Notes under the pieces: model-generated
The model's database searches: none
What the model was told of the DNA's origin: nothing
Seen by the model: only the letters and a program-made list of their open reading frames with translations
DNA from: Pseudomonas umsongensis
Lineage (GTDB): Bacteria > Pseudomonadota > Gammaproteobacteria > Pseudomonadales > Pseudomonadaceae
Assembly: GCF_002236105.1 (NCBI RefSeq)
Contig: NZ_NIWU01000005.1
Coordinates: forward strand, 248,001-312,000
Direction: 5' to 3'
DNA length: 64,000 bases
Translations under genes and position numbers: made by a program
In this document: piece by piece, positions 53,615 through 61,838 of the stretch
Numbering within the stretch: the first letter of the stretch is position 1
How the letters are laid out: every line of letters starts with the position of its first letter

Positions 53615-53842
53615 ATGCTGATTCCACACGACCAACTTGAAGTCGATACCCTGACCCGCCTGATCGAAGATTTCGTGACCCGAGACGGCACCGACAATGG
53701 CGATGACACGCCGCTGGAGACCCGTGTATTGCGTGTTCGCCAGGCATTGATCAAGGGCCAGGCCCTGATTGTCTTCGATCCGGAGAGCGAGCAGTGCCAG
53801 CTGATGCTCAAGCATGACGTGCCCAAGCATTTATTCGACTGA
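53615..53842 (+). CDS. YheU family protein (UPF0270)
   Basis: The 75-residue protein matches YheU: MLIPHDQLEVDTLTRLIEDFVTRDGTDNG and the C-terminal IVFDPESEQCQLML. The function is unknown. GAGGT precedes the ATG at 53615. Its last 12 bases overlap the end of csrA on the other strand, so the two transcripts are complementary at their 3' ends. Confidence 0.88.
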   Translation: MLIPHDQLEVDTLTRLIEDFVTRDGTDNGDDTPLETRVLRVRQALIKGQALIVFDPESEQCQLMLKHDVPKHLFD

Positions 53843-54022
53843 TTTTTTGTCTCGCGAAAGCTTGCGCTGGATTCGCTCGTAGATCTCGCTGCGGTGCACA
53901 TTGACATGGTTCGGGGCTTCGATGCCGAAGCGCACGTTACCGCCATTGACGGCAATAATGCGCACTGAAATGGTGTCACCGATGGAAATCATCTCGCCGA
54001 CTACACGACTTAGTACAAGCAT
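53831..54022 (-). CDS. csrA: Carbon storage regulator CsrA/RsmA
   Basis: The 63-residue RNA-binding regulator has the family sequence MLVLSRVVGEMISIGDTISVRI with Leu4 and the C-terminal VHRSEIYERIQ containing Arg44. CsrA dimers bind GGA motifs in mRNA leaders and are titrated by small RNAs of the RsmX/Y/Z type in Pseudomonas. AAGGA precedes the ATG. Pseudomonas genomes usually carry several rsm paralogues; which one this is cannot be told from the fragment. Its 3' end overlaps yheU. Confidence 0.95.
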   Translation of the reverse strand: MLVLSRVVGEMISIGDTISVRIIAVNGGNVRFGIEAPNHVNVHRSEIYERIQRKLSRDKKSVE

Positions 54023-54175
54023 GGCTTTGGTCCTTCAGGGTTACCGGGCCTTGAAGATGCCCGGTGCACGACGGGCCTACAAGACAGCCACGGTAATCCA
54101 GACCAAACCTACAGCCACGCGGCTGCCTTGCTGAAGGAAATGCCTGACACGCCGCCTTAATCAAGGGCCGCTACG

Positions 54176-54508
54176 TCAGGAGGCCGAGAAGCGCGGGCCA
54201 AACAGGATAACGCTTGCCCCGATCACGCACAGTGCCACGCCTAGCCAGTCGGAACCCAGTGGACGAATCCGCTCGACCACCGCCAGCCAACCAATCGAAG
54301 CAATGATGTAGATACCGCCGTAAGCGGCATAGGCACGGCCTGCATAAGTCGCCTCGATGCGCGTCAGCAACAACGCGAACAACGTCAGGCTGAGTAACGC
54401 TGGCACCACCCACAAGGCACTTTTACCCTGGCGCAGCCACATCCAGAAGGCGAAGCAACCGGCGATTTCGAACAACGCGGCGAGGAAAAACCACAGGTAA
54501 TTGAGCAT
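54176..54508 (-). CDS. YnfA family small membrane protein (UPF0060)
   Basis: The 110-residue protein has four hydrophobic segments and the family signatures LAALFEIAGCFAFWMWLR and YAGRAYAAYGGIYI. It is related to small multidrug resistance transporters and may export a cation, though the substrate is not known. It stands alone between csrA and an SDR gene. Confidence 0.92.
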   Translation of the reverse strand: MLNYLWFFLAALFEIAGCFAFWMWLRQGKSALWVVPALLSLTLFALLLTRIEATYAGRAYAAYGGIYIIASIGWLAVVERIRPLGSDWLGVALCVIGASVILFGPRFSAS

Positions 54509-54572
54509 GCGAACGTCTCGCGAGGATGGCCGATGGCGGCCACCCTAACGAGGCTGTCGTGTGCGGGCAAGT

Positions 54573-55388
54573 TCAGTTTGCGGATTGCTTGGCCTTGGCG
54601 CGCATCTTGTCGGCCATCAGGGTCATTTCGTTGTAGAGCAGTTGCGGGTTCTTCTGCTTGAGCGCCCAGGCCTGGCGGCCCTGTTCGTGGGGCAGGATCA
54701 TGAACTCGCCGACAGCGACCTGCTGAAAGATGTAATCGGCAATATCGGTGGCACTGATGGGCGAGCTTTCCAGCAACTTGCCAACCTGGGCTTTCATGGC
54801 CGGCGTCGGGCCGCGGAAGGAGTCCAGCAGATTGGTCTGGAAAAACGACGGGCAAACCACATGCACGCCGACTTCCTGATGCGCGAGTTCAATCAGCAGG
54901 CTTTCGGACAACGCCACCACGCCGGCCTTGGCCACGTTGTAGTTGCTCATGGCCGGCCCCTGCATCAACGCCGCCATCGAGGCGATGTTGATGATCTTGC
55001 CCTTGCTCTTCTCCAGCAACGGCAGGAAGGCCTTGCAGCCCTTGACCACACCCATGAGGTTGATTGCGATCTGCCAGTCCCAGTCTTCCAGGGACAGTTC
55101 GCTGAAGAATCCGCCAGAGGCAACCCCCGCGTTGTTGACGATGATATCGATACCACCGAACTTCGATTCGCAGGCCTGGGCAAACGCGGTCAGTTGGCTG
55201 TAATCACGCACATCGCAACGCTGGATAAAACCGTCACCACCGGCTTCGCGCACCTGTTTCAAGGTTTCCTGCAGACCTGGTTCGCTGACGTCCGACAAGG
55301 CCAACTGCCAGCCTTCGCGCGCCCAGCGCAACGCGATTTCGCGACCCAGGCCGGAGCCCGCGCCAGTGATCATCATGCGATTTTGCAT
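54573..55388 (-). CDS. SDR family oxidoreductase
   Basis: The 271-residue classical SDR has MITGAGSGLGREIALRWA, NNAGVASGGFF, serine in NIASMAALMQ and the catalytic YNVAKAG. Its tail (MTLMADKMRAKAKQSAN) is longer than in FabG-like members, resembling long-chain or lipid-acting SDRs. The aspartate after strand 2 (LSDV) favours NAD(H). The ATG at 55388 fits the Rossmann start; the ribosome site is weak. Confidence 0.87.
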   Translation of the reverse strand: MQNRMMITGAGSGLGREIALRWAREGWQLALSDVSEPGLQETLKQVREAGGDGFIQRCDVRDYSQLTAFAQACESKFGGIDIIVNNAGVASGGFFSELSLEDWDWQIAINLMGVVKGCKAFLPLLEKSKGKIINIASMAALMQGPAMSNYNVAKAGVVALSESLLIELAHQEVGVHVVCPSFFQTNLLDSFRGPTPAMKAQVGKLLESSPISATDIADYIFQQVAVGEFMILPHEQGRQAWALKQKNPQLLYNEMTLMADKMRAKAKQSAN

Positions 55389-55673
55389 AGCAAACAGCCT
55401 TGTTGTTCCGGGGAAGATGCGTCGAGTGTAGCGAAGGAAATTGGCCGCCCCACGCTCTATCAGATTGCTGAATGCCCCGAGCAAACCGCAATCGTGGCTC
55501 AACCAACTAACGCGGCAACAGATTTATCGGTAGATGATTTGAAAAACCGCAAAAAACTTGGAATTTTTTGCCCTGCACCGCGGTCGGATTTTTTAAGCAG
55601 CTCGAATAAATGACGTTCCCGCTGACTGATAACGGCTAGGTCATTCCTGAATACTTACAGCAAGGAAACAGAT

Positions 55674-55826
55674 ATGGGCACAATACTTCTGATCATTCTG
55701 ATCCTGTTACTGATCGGTGGTCTACCGGTCTTCCCACACTCCAGAAGTTGGGGTTATGGACCGTCCGGTATCATCGGCGTGGTGTTGGTGGTGATATTGA
55801 TCCTGTTGTTACTCGGGAAGATATGA
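55674..55826 (+). CDS. DUF3309 family small membrane protein
   Basis: The 50-residue peptide begins MGTILLIILILLLIGGLPVF and has two hydrophobic segments separated by PHSRSWGYGPSG, the DUF3309 pattern common in Pseudomonas. AAGGA lies nine bases before the ATG, and a terminator follows the stop codon, so a separate small transcript is likely. The function is unknown. Confidence 0.9.
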   Translation: MGTILLIILILLLIGGLPVFPHSRSWGYGPSGIIGVVLVVILILLLLGKI

Positions 55827-55860
55827 AGTTCTGAGTAGCCAATAAAGGCTGCAGAAATTT

Positions 55861-55898
55861 CGATGCCAGTCAGATAAAACTGACTGGCATCGTTTTTT
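55861..55898. terminator. Rho-independent terminator after the DUF3309 gene
   Basis: CGATGCCAGTCA pairs perfectly with TGACTGGCATCG around GATAAAAC, followed by six T residues. On the other side it lies just beyond the stop of the DUF1552 gene, though the opposite T-tract is short. Confidence 0.9.
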
Positions 55899-55910
55899 CC
55901 AAAGTTTGCG

Positions 55911-57275
55911 TCACACGTTAGTGAAAATTCCACTGACAGGATCAACATTGCCTGCATAAGGCACGCTGGTTCCTGCGGCCTTGGCAACGGTTGCCCAGAT
56001 CCGCTGCATGTCGACGAAGTTCTTGCCGATAACCGGGTTCCCCGTGTGATGCGACTTATCGGCTTGCGTCGTGATATTCAGGTACCGTCCTGCGCCCTCC
56101 CCGCTTTTCAACAATCCGCACGCGCCGCCCATCATGACCAGCGGCATATCAATCGAGTGCTCGGGGGCTCCATCAGCCATTTCGCTGGTGACAATGACCA
56201 GGACAGATTCGAGCAAGTTGTGACCGGGCATGTCCGGGTCTGCATGCCTGGACAGTTCATCCATCAATTCCCTGACCTGCCGGACATACCATTGCCGTGT
56301 TCCTCTCCAGACTGCTTCCCCGGCGTAACGGTGAGCGCAATCATGGGGATTTTTGTCGCGACTGACATCAATGATATTGAGTGACTCCGCCGAGCGTCCG
56401 ATCTGAACGGTCGCAACGCGGGTAATCCCGCAACTCAAGGCGGTGGCCACCACTTTATGGTGGTCGGCCTGTATGCGTGTGCGGTGCTCCGCCGACTGGT
56501 AATCCAGGGGCTCGAGCATCACAGGCTCGCATCCCCCCACGGGCGGCCGCGCTTCCTCAAGGTCCTTGATGACCTGCTCTACTGAATCCAGATGGGTATC
56601 AAGCTTTTGCCTCTGGCCGGGGGAGAGCCGGTTTTTGATGTCCTGGATATCCGCCAGGGATGCCTCTAACAGTTTTCCAGCTCCAGGCTCCAGTGCGCGC
56701 CGAGCTTGAGCAGGCGTCTTGAACAGCGATTCAGCCATCAGCATGGGGTCGCGGTAGGGCGTGCGAATCGCTTTGCCCTGAAACGACACGAACCAGGGCG
56801 TACCGTCGATCCCTGCGTGGGGCCCGGCAAACAAGCTGCGATGCGAGGGTTCATTACCCGGCAGTGCATTTCCCAAGAGGACGTCGATTGATGACTGACT
56901 CTGTGCGCTATCACGCAATATATAGTTCCAGTTGTTATGGCCCGAGTTACCTGGCCCCGAGATAATCCCGCGCAGGTACAACGATTGGTTGCGATAAGCC
57001 TCCAGCTCTTTACTGACTTCATTCAATGTAAAAGCCGTGGTATCCATCCCCTGTGCAGTGGGATGCCACAAACCGCGCCCATCGCCAAACGGTCCACCCT
57101 GATAGGAGTCCACTGCCGTTCCGTCGGGTATTACTACAATCACGACCTTCAACAAGGGTTGCTCGGATTGCCCCGCCAATGCCATGCGCGTCAAACCGAA
57201 TTGGGTCAATGGACCATAGACACCTGCCGCAACCAATCCCGCGAGAAAACGCCGGCGACTTTTCAAGATGTCCAT
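55911..57275 (-). CDS. Tat-exported DUF1552 protein
   Basis: The 454-residue protein opens with a twin-arginine signal (KSRRRFLAGLVAAGVYGP), so it is exported folded. The body matches DUF1552: VVIVVIPDGTAVDSYQGG, GHNNWNYIL, a central helical block and late VIVTSEMADGAPEHSIDMPLVMMGG. The usual HHS-type motifs of the family appear as SHHTGNPVIGK. The biochemical function is unknown. Its ATG lies two bases after the stop of the giant cytochrome/DUF1592 gene, with GAGGAAC inside that gene's end, so the two are coupled. Confidence 0.82.
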   Translation of the reverse strand: MDILKSRRRFLAGLVAAGVYGPLTQFGLTRMALAGQSEQPLLKVVIVVIPDGTAVDSYQGGPFGDGRGLWHPTAQGMDTTAFTLNEVSKELEAYRNQSLYLRGIISGPGNSGHNNWNYILRDSAQSQSSIDVLLGNALPGNEPSHRSLFAGPHAGIDGTPWFVSFQGKAIRTPYRDPMLMAESLFKTPAQARRALEPGAGKLLEASLADIQDIKNRLSPGQRQKLDTHLDSVEQVIKDLEEARPPVGGCEPVMLEPLDYQSAEHRTRIQADHHKVVATALSCGITRVATVQIGRSAESLNIIDVSRDKNPHDCAHRYAGEAVWRGTRQWYVRQVRELMDELSRHADPDMPGHNLLESVLVIVTSEMADGAPEHSIDMPLVMMGGACGLLKSGEGAGRYLNITTQADKSHHTGNPVIGKNFVDMQRIWATVAKAAGTSVPYAGNVDPVSGIFTNV

Positions 57276-57277
57276 GA

Positions 57278-60200
57278 TCAGTTCCTCTCGGTTTTGTAGA
57301 TGAACGCGTTGGAAGTCCCCAGGGTTCGCAACATCTCTTCCAGGGAGCCGGATTTTTTCAAGCCATCGGCAATTGCCTTTACGACTCCCGACGTCGATGC
57401 GTCCGATTTGCTGCCGAACACAAACCGGAAATAACTGTCGGCCATACAGAACTGGGAGGCGGGATGGCGGGGTACGATTTTGGCGATACCGCGAACGTCA
57501 TTGATCGTCTCTGAGCCGGTCGAAGTTAAAAAGGGACCGGATGCCTTGATCGGCAACATCTGAGGATATTGGTCAAAGTTGTAGGCTTTTTCCTGGGTAC
57601 GATAACGGCCAGCTGCATCGTAATGCTCCATCGCGGCGCCGGTGTCATTCATGAATTGGTGACATTGCCAGCAGCGCCCTCCTGACGCTTGCTCACCGTT
57701 GACCAGATCCCAGCGTTCACGGGTGGTGATGGGCTGAGCAGGAAAAACCGGACCTGTAGGGTCTGGCTCAACCGGTGCACCGAACTCACGACAGAACATC
57801 TGCTCGCGAATCATGATTCCACGCTTGACCAGTGAGGTGGTCTCGAAATCCGACGTGGCTGCCTGAGTCAGCCCCAGGTGCAACAACCCGCCCCGTTTGT
57901 CGTCCACCGCGACTTTTTGCATCGTGCTGCCCGCGACACCGCTGATGCCATAATGCGCAGCCAGGTCCTGATTCAGATAGGTGTAACCGGGGTTGAACAA
58001 CTTATCCAGGGTGCCTGAATCGAGCAGCATGCTTTTGCTCAGCAGGTATTGCTCCTGTGCCATGAGCGCAATCATTGGCTTGGTCAGCCCCGGCTTTTCC
58101 TGAACGCCGCGTGCGGTTTTGATGTAGTAGCTGACGAAGCGGTTGAACTGCTCGATGCCGCGGTCCGTTTGCATCATCCGCTGAATTTCGGCGGAGATCT
58201 GTTGTGAAGTCTGCAGTTCATTGCGCTGCGCCTTGGCCAACAGTTCAACATCCGGTGTCGTGCCCAGGAACCCGTAAGAAAGTGCTGTTACCAGCTCGAA
58301 CGGCGTGAGCTTATACACCTTGCTTGCCCTGGCTGACTCCACCCCCAGCTCCGAGCGATAGAGAAAATGCGGCGACATCAATAGAGCCGCAATCACAGCC
58401 GGGGCCCCTTGCTCATCGTGTATTTTCTGATACCGCAAACGCTCGGCATCAGTCACGGGACGACGGAACATCTGATAGCCCAGGGAAGTGACCAGGTCGG
58501 TGCCTGTGCGAGAGGTTGCCAGCGCACTCAAGCGCGCAGGTGCCACCTTCTCTGCCACCGACAACGCCATGTCGTAATACAGCTTGACGTCCTCGGCCTG
58601 CAGAATGCCCTTGCTCGCTTCCCCTGGGTATTTGAAATCTTTTTCCGACTTGTCGGCCGGTAGTTTCTCGGGATTGACCTCGACCCCCAGGATGTCCCAG
58701 ATGCTGGCGGCATACTCACTGGGCGTGAGCAATCGCAACTGCCGCGCACCATAGGTCTCGCCATGGTCCAGGTAGGGTTTCCAGATGACGTCGAACAACT
58801 GGTTGCTGATTTCGGTCGCACAGGTGGTGTCGCAGTGCCCCGAAACCGGCATGCTCTTGATCTGTTTGACCAACGCTTCCCGACCCGCCACGCTCCAGAG
58901 CAAGGCCTTGCTCGCGCTGTCGAAATACTCGACGGAATGGCACTTGGTACAGGCCCCCGCCAGGACCGACTCGCCCAGGTTCTCGACATGTCGATAGGCG
59001 ATGAGGGGTAGCTGCCGGTCCTCGCTGGACTCATCAATCACCACCGGCTCCAGTTCCGGCTCCGGTTTTTCCTTGGAGTAAAACGGGTAGATCACCTTGT
59101 ACTTGCCATAGTCGAGGTTACGCGTCGTGCTTGCCCCCCACGGAATCTGTATGAGCAGCGGCTCAGCATGACTCTGATCCTCGTTAACCAGACTGATGCG
59201 CCATTGGTCATCGGTGACAGAAGCAGGCTTGCTCGGCGCGTTGATCGTGATCTCGACCGCTAGCTTGATCGGCCGTTCGCGGTATCGCAGGTTGATGGCC
59301 TGACTCTTGTTGGTTGGCGATAGCGTGAACGAGGTGTTGCGCACCAGAGGAATCCATTTTTTCACATCATTGAGGCGCAACTGATACTCACCATACGCCA
59401 GCCCTTTGAGAACCAGTGCGGACTCATTGTTTAACGGATCCCATGACAGTTGCACCAGTCGGCTATTGCCGTCGGGGGCAATCAGGTAGCCACTGATCAT
59501 TTCGTCTTCCAGGCCGGGGGGTGACAGCATTGGACGCAGGGCCAGTTCTGTCTCCGGCAGCCCGGTTGCGTCATAGCGCACGCGATAGATGACCCCGGCG
59601 ACGTCGTCGCTGATCAGCAGGCTGCCATCCGCCAGTTCAAGAAACTCGACGGGACGACCAATGCAAGAGTTGTCCAGGCAATAGACATCAAATCGATCCG
59701 GGTCCTGCACAAATCCATTGATCAGCGGGATCTGGTTGACCACGCGCGTACCGCCCTGGATGGTCAGCATTTGTATGTCCATGCCCGGGCGGGCGGTGGA
59801 ACCGGCACCATGCACGGCCACCAGCAAACGTTGGGTACCCGCCGCAGCCGGGTAACCTGACCAGAACTTGACGCCGAGCGGTGCAGTGTTGGTACCCGAC
59901 TCAAAAGCGGCCGGCACATAGTCAGCGGGGTGGATCTGCTCGAGCGACTTGTCGGACACAATGGCACCGGGCACCAGCGGCGGCTGGATCACGCCCGGGT
60001 TCTGGTACTCCTCTTGAGTGAAACCGGGCGTGTCCCTGCCAAACCGATAAGGCACACCGAAATGCAACCCGGGGCCCCGGATGACGTTGACCTCGTCAGG
60101 GTTGGGGAAGCCTTGGCGATTGTTGTCGCTGAACCAGATTTTGCCGTCCTTGGGATTCCAGTCGAAGCCCACAGAGTTACGCACCCCCATGGCCAGGATC

Positions 60201-61399
60201 TCCGACTCCCCCGTCTCCAGGGAGTACCGCAAGACCGTCCCATAGCGCTTGTCGGCGAGAATCATGCATAGGTTGCACGGAGTGCCGACCGCCGTATAAA
60301 GCCACTTGTCCGACGGATCGACTGGGTTGAAGCGCAAGGGGTGTTTCATGTGCCAGATGCGAGTCTTCGAGCCGGACGACAGCGGGGGCAAGGGAAACAG
60401 CTTGCCGTCTGCCGGAAAATTGAAAACCAACTCGGGTTTCGGGTCTTTGTAATGATCGTCCGCGTTACGCAAGCGATACAGACCACCTGTGGTCGAGTAA
60501 TACAGATCACCGTCGCGGTATGCCACGCCGTGAGGCTCTTCCAGGCCCGTGGCAATGACATGAATGCCCGTCGGTTTACCCGCCCCGTCCAGCGGCAACG
60601 CGTAGATCATGTCGCCGATTTTTCCGTCATAGACGTACGACGGGATGGCACTGGAGCCGACATACAGGACGTTCTTGCCCATGGCCATCTGCCTGGGCTG
60701 GATAAGGCCCTGGGCAAACAACTCGATTTTTATCCCCGGCAAGCCATTGAGCTTGCTCACCTCAACCGGAGGCCGATACTTCACCGCCACGGTTTGCTCC
60801 GCCCCTTGCGCCTGCGTGAATGAAACAATGCGCGGGGTGTTCAGCGGGATGTATCCATCAGCGCTGTTCATTACAAGCTGGTAGTCGCAAGCTTTTAGAT
60901 TATCGAGGTGAATCGTTTCGTTGGCCTTTGCGCTGATCGCAATCTCTTCGGCCTTGCAACGCAACGTCCCGGTGACCGTCTGATCTGCGCGAGCAACACC
61001 TGGCACCGCCGGTTTCAGAGGGGCTTTGCCGCTGAGGGTGGAGAAGCTCAGCGTCAGGCGATTGCCCTCGAAGCCACCACAGTCACCAAGTTCTTTCCAT
61101 GCGTCTTTCCACGGACCGCCGACAACCAATGGCTCATAGACCGGCAGCTTGCACCACTGCCAACTGCCGACGCCAAGTGGGGCCTCGTCATCTTTCCAGC
61201 ATTCCAATAGCTGGCCGGCATGCTGAACCTGCTGCCCCTGTTCGTAGAGCGCGCCCTTTTCATAAGCAGGCGCTGTACAGGACTGAGGTGATGGAGCTGA
61301 CTCCGACGATCGGGTGTACACCACTAAAGCGACGACAGCGGCGAGCGCCGCAAACCCCACGAACCACAGCAAACGAAGCACACCGACAGACTTATTCAT
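57278..61399 (-). CDS. Sorbosone dehydrogenase-cytochrome c-DUF1592/1588 fusion
   Basis: A 1373-residue envelope protein. An N-terminal membrane anchor is followed by a cysteine-rich segment (about 35-100, YEKGALYEQGQQVQHAGQLLECW) resembling a chitin-binding-type module. A glucose/sorbosone dehydrogenase-like propeller covers about 215-640 (GLEEPHGVAYRDGDLYYST; MGVRNSVGFDWNPKDGKIWFSDNNRQG). A CTKCH heme site lies near 815, and a C-terminal block resembles DUF1587/1595/1592/1588/1585 with a second CWQCH near 1243. Propeller plus heme sites suggest oxidation of a sugar with electrons passed to the cytochrome. The ATG at 61399 sits directly before the anchor and follows GAGG. Confidence 0.8.
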   Translation of the reverse strand: MNKSVGVLRLLWFVGFAALAAVVALVVYTRSSESAPSPQSCTAPAYEKGALYEQGQQVQHAGQLLECWKDDEAPLGVGSWQWCKLPVYEPLVVGGPWKDAWKELGDCGGFEGNRLTLSFSTLSGKAPLKPAVPGVARADQTVTGTLRCKAEEIAISAKANETIHLDNLKACDYQLVMNSADGYIPLNTPRIVSFTQAQGAEQTVAVKYRPPVEVSKLNGLPGIKIELFAQGLIQPRQMAMGKNVLYVGSSAIPSYVYDGKIGDMIYALPLDGAGKPTGIHVIATGLEEPHGVAYRDGDLYYSTTGGLYRLRNADDHYKDPKPELVFNFPADGKLFPLPPLSSGSKTRIWHMKHPLRFNPVDPSDKWLYTAVGTPCNLCMILADKRYGTVLRYSLETGESEILAMGVRNSVGFDWNPKDGKIWFSDNNRQGFPNPDEVNVIRGPGLHFGVPYRFGRDTPGFTQEEYQNPGVIQPPLVPGAIVSDKSLEQIHPADYVPAAFESGTNTAPLGVKFWSGYPAAAGTQRLLVAVHGAGSTARPGMDIQMLTIQGGTRVVNQIPLINGFVQDPDRFDVYCLDNSCIGRPVEFLELADGSLLISDDVAGVIYRVRYDATGLPETELALRPMLSPPGLEDEMISGYLIAPDGNSRLVQLSWDPLNNESALVLKGLAYGEYQLRLNDVKKWIPLVRNTSFTLSPTNKSQAINLRYRERPIKLAVEITINAPSKPASVTDDQWRISLVNEDQSHAEPLLIQIPWGASTTRNLDYGKYKVIYPFYSKEKPEPELEPVVIDESSEDRQLPLIAYRHVENLGESVLAGACTKCHSVEYFDSASKALLWSVAGREALVKQIKSMPVSGHCDTTCATEISNQLFDVIWKPYLDHGETYGARQLRLLTPSEYAASIWDILGVEVNPEKLPADKSEKDFKYPGEASKGILQAEDVKLYYDMALSVAEKVAPARLSALATSRTGTDLVTSLGYQMFRRPVTDAERLRYQKIHDEQGAPAVIAALLMSPHFLYRSELGVESARASKVYKLTPFELVTALSYGFLGTTPDVELLAKAQRNELQTSQQISAEIQRMMQTDRGIEQFNRFVSYYIKTARGVQEKPGLTKPMIALMAQEQYLLSKSMLLDSGTLDKLFNPGYTYLNQDLAAHYGISGVAGSTMQKVAVDDKRGGLLHLGLTQAATSDFETTSLVKRGIMIREQMFCREFGAPVEPDPTGPVFPAQPITTRERWDLVNGEQASGGRCWQCHQFMNDTGAAMEHYDAAGRYRTQEKAYNFDQYPQMLPIKASGPFLTSTGSETINDVRGIAKIVPRHPASQFCMADSYFRFVFGSKSDASTSGVVKAIADGLKKSGSLEEMLRTLGTSNAFIYKTERN

Positions 61400-61838
61400 G
61401 AAGCGAGCCTCACTCGTCAGCCAAGTGTTCAACCCCTCGGACAAATCTGTTAATTCAGTGTCCTGCGGCGAACCACCTGAACCGAAGTGGCAGGCCGAAA
61501 AAGCGCCTAAGCCAACCCCGGCATTTCTATTGAAATGTCTTCCAGCGCGGTTCCACTGCATGGCCAAAACATGGCATGAACGCCATAGAGACAGGAACAG
61601 GCAGACATCATCCTTGCAACGCTGCCCGCTCTCAACGTCGCGGTTGCAAACGTTGGGTCAGGTACTCGAAGCACCTGTATAAGATTCCCAAACCCCCGAG
61701 GTGTCTACTGTCAAAGTTGACAGGTTTTCCCCTTGGGTGCGGCACAGCGCCTTACGGCGAGCATAAAAAAATCCGATGCCTGTGCAGGCATCGGATTTTT
61801 TGTAGCCCAAGGTCAGGCAGCAAAGCCTAACTGAATAC
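61400..61838. other. Intergenic region upstream of the giant fusion gene
   Basis: The 439-base gap between two minus-strand genes holds the terminator at 61765-61802 and, presumably, the promoter of the fusion operon. No gene is supported; the open frames here have no start sites or family-like sequence. Confidence 0.5.
61765..61802. terminator. Rho-independent terminator after the LTA-synthase-like gene
   Basis: AAAAAATCCGATGCCTG pairs with CAGGCATCGGATTTTTT around a TG centre, an almost perfect hairpin flanked by A and T runs. It lies 37 bases past the stop codon at 61839. Confidence 0.88.
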
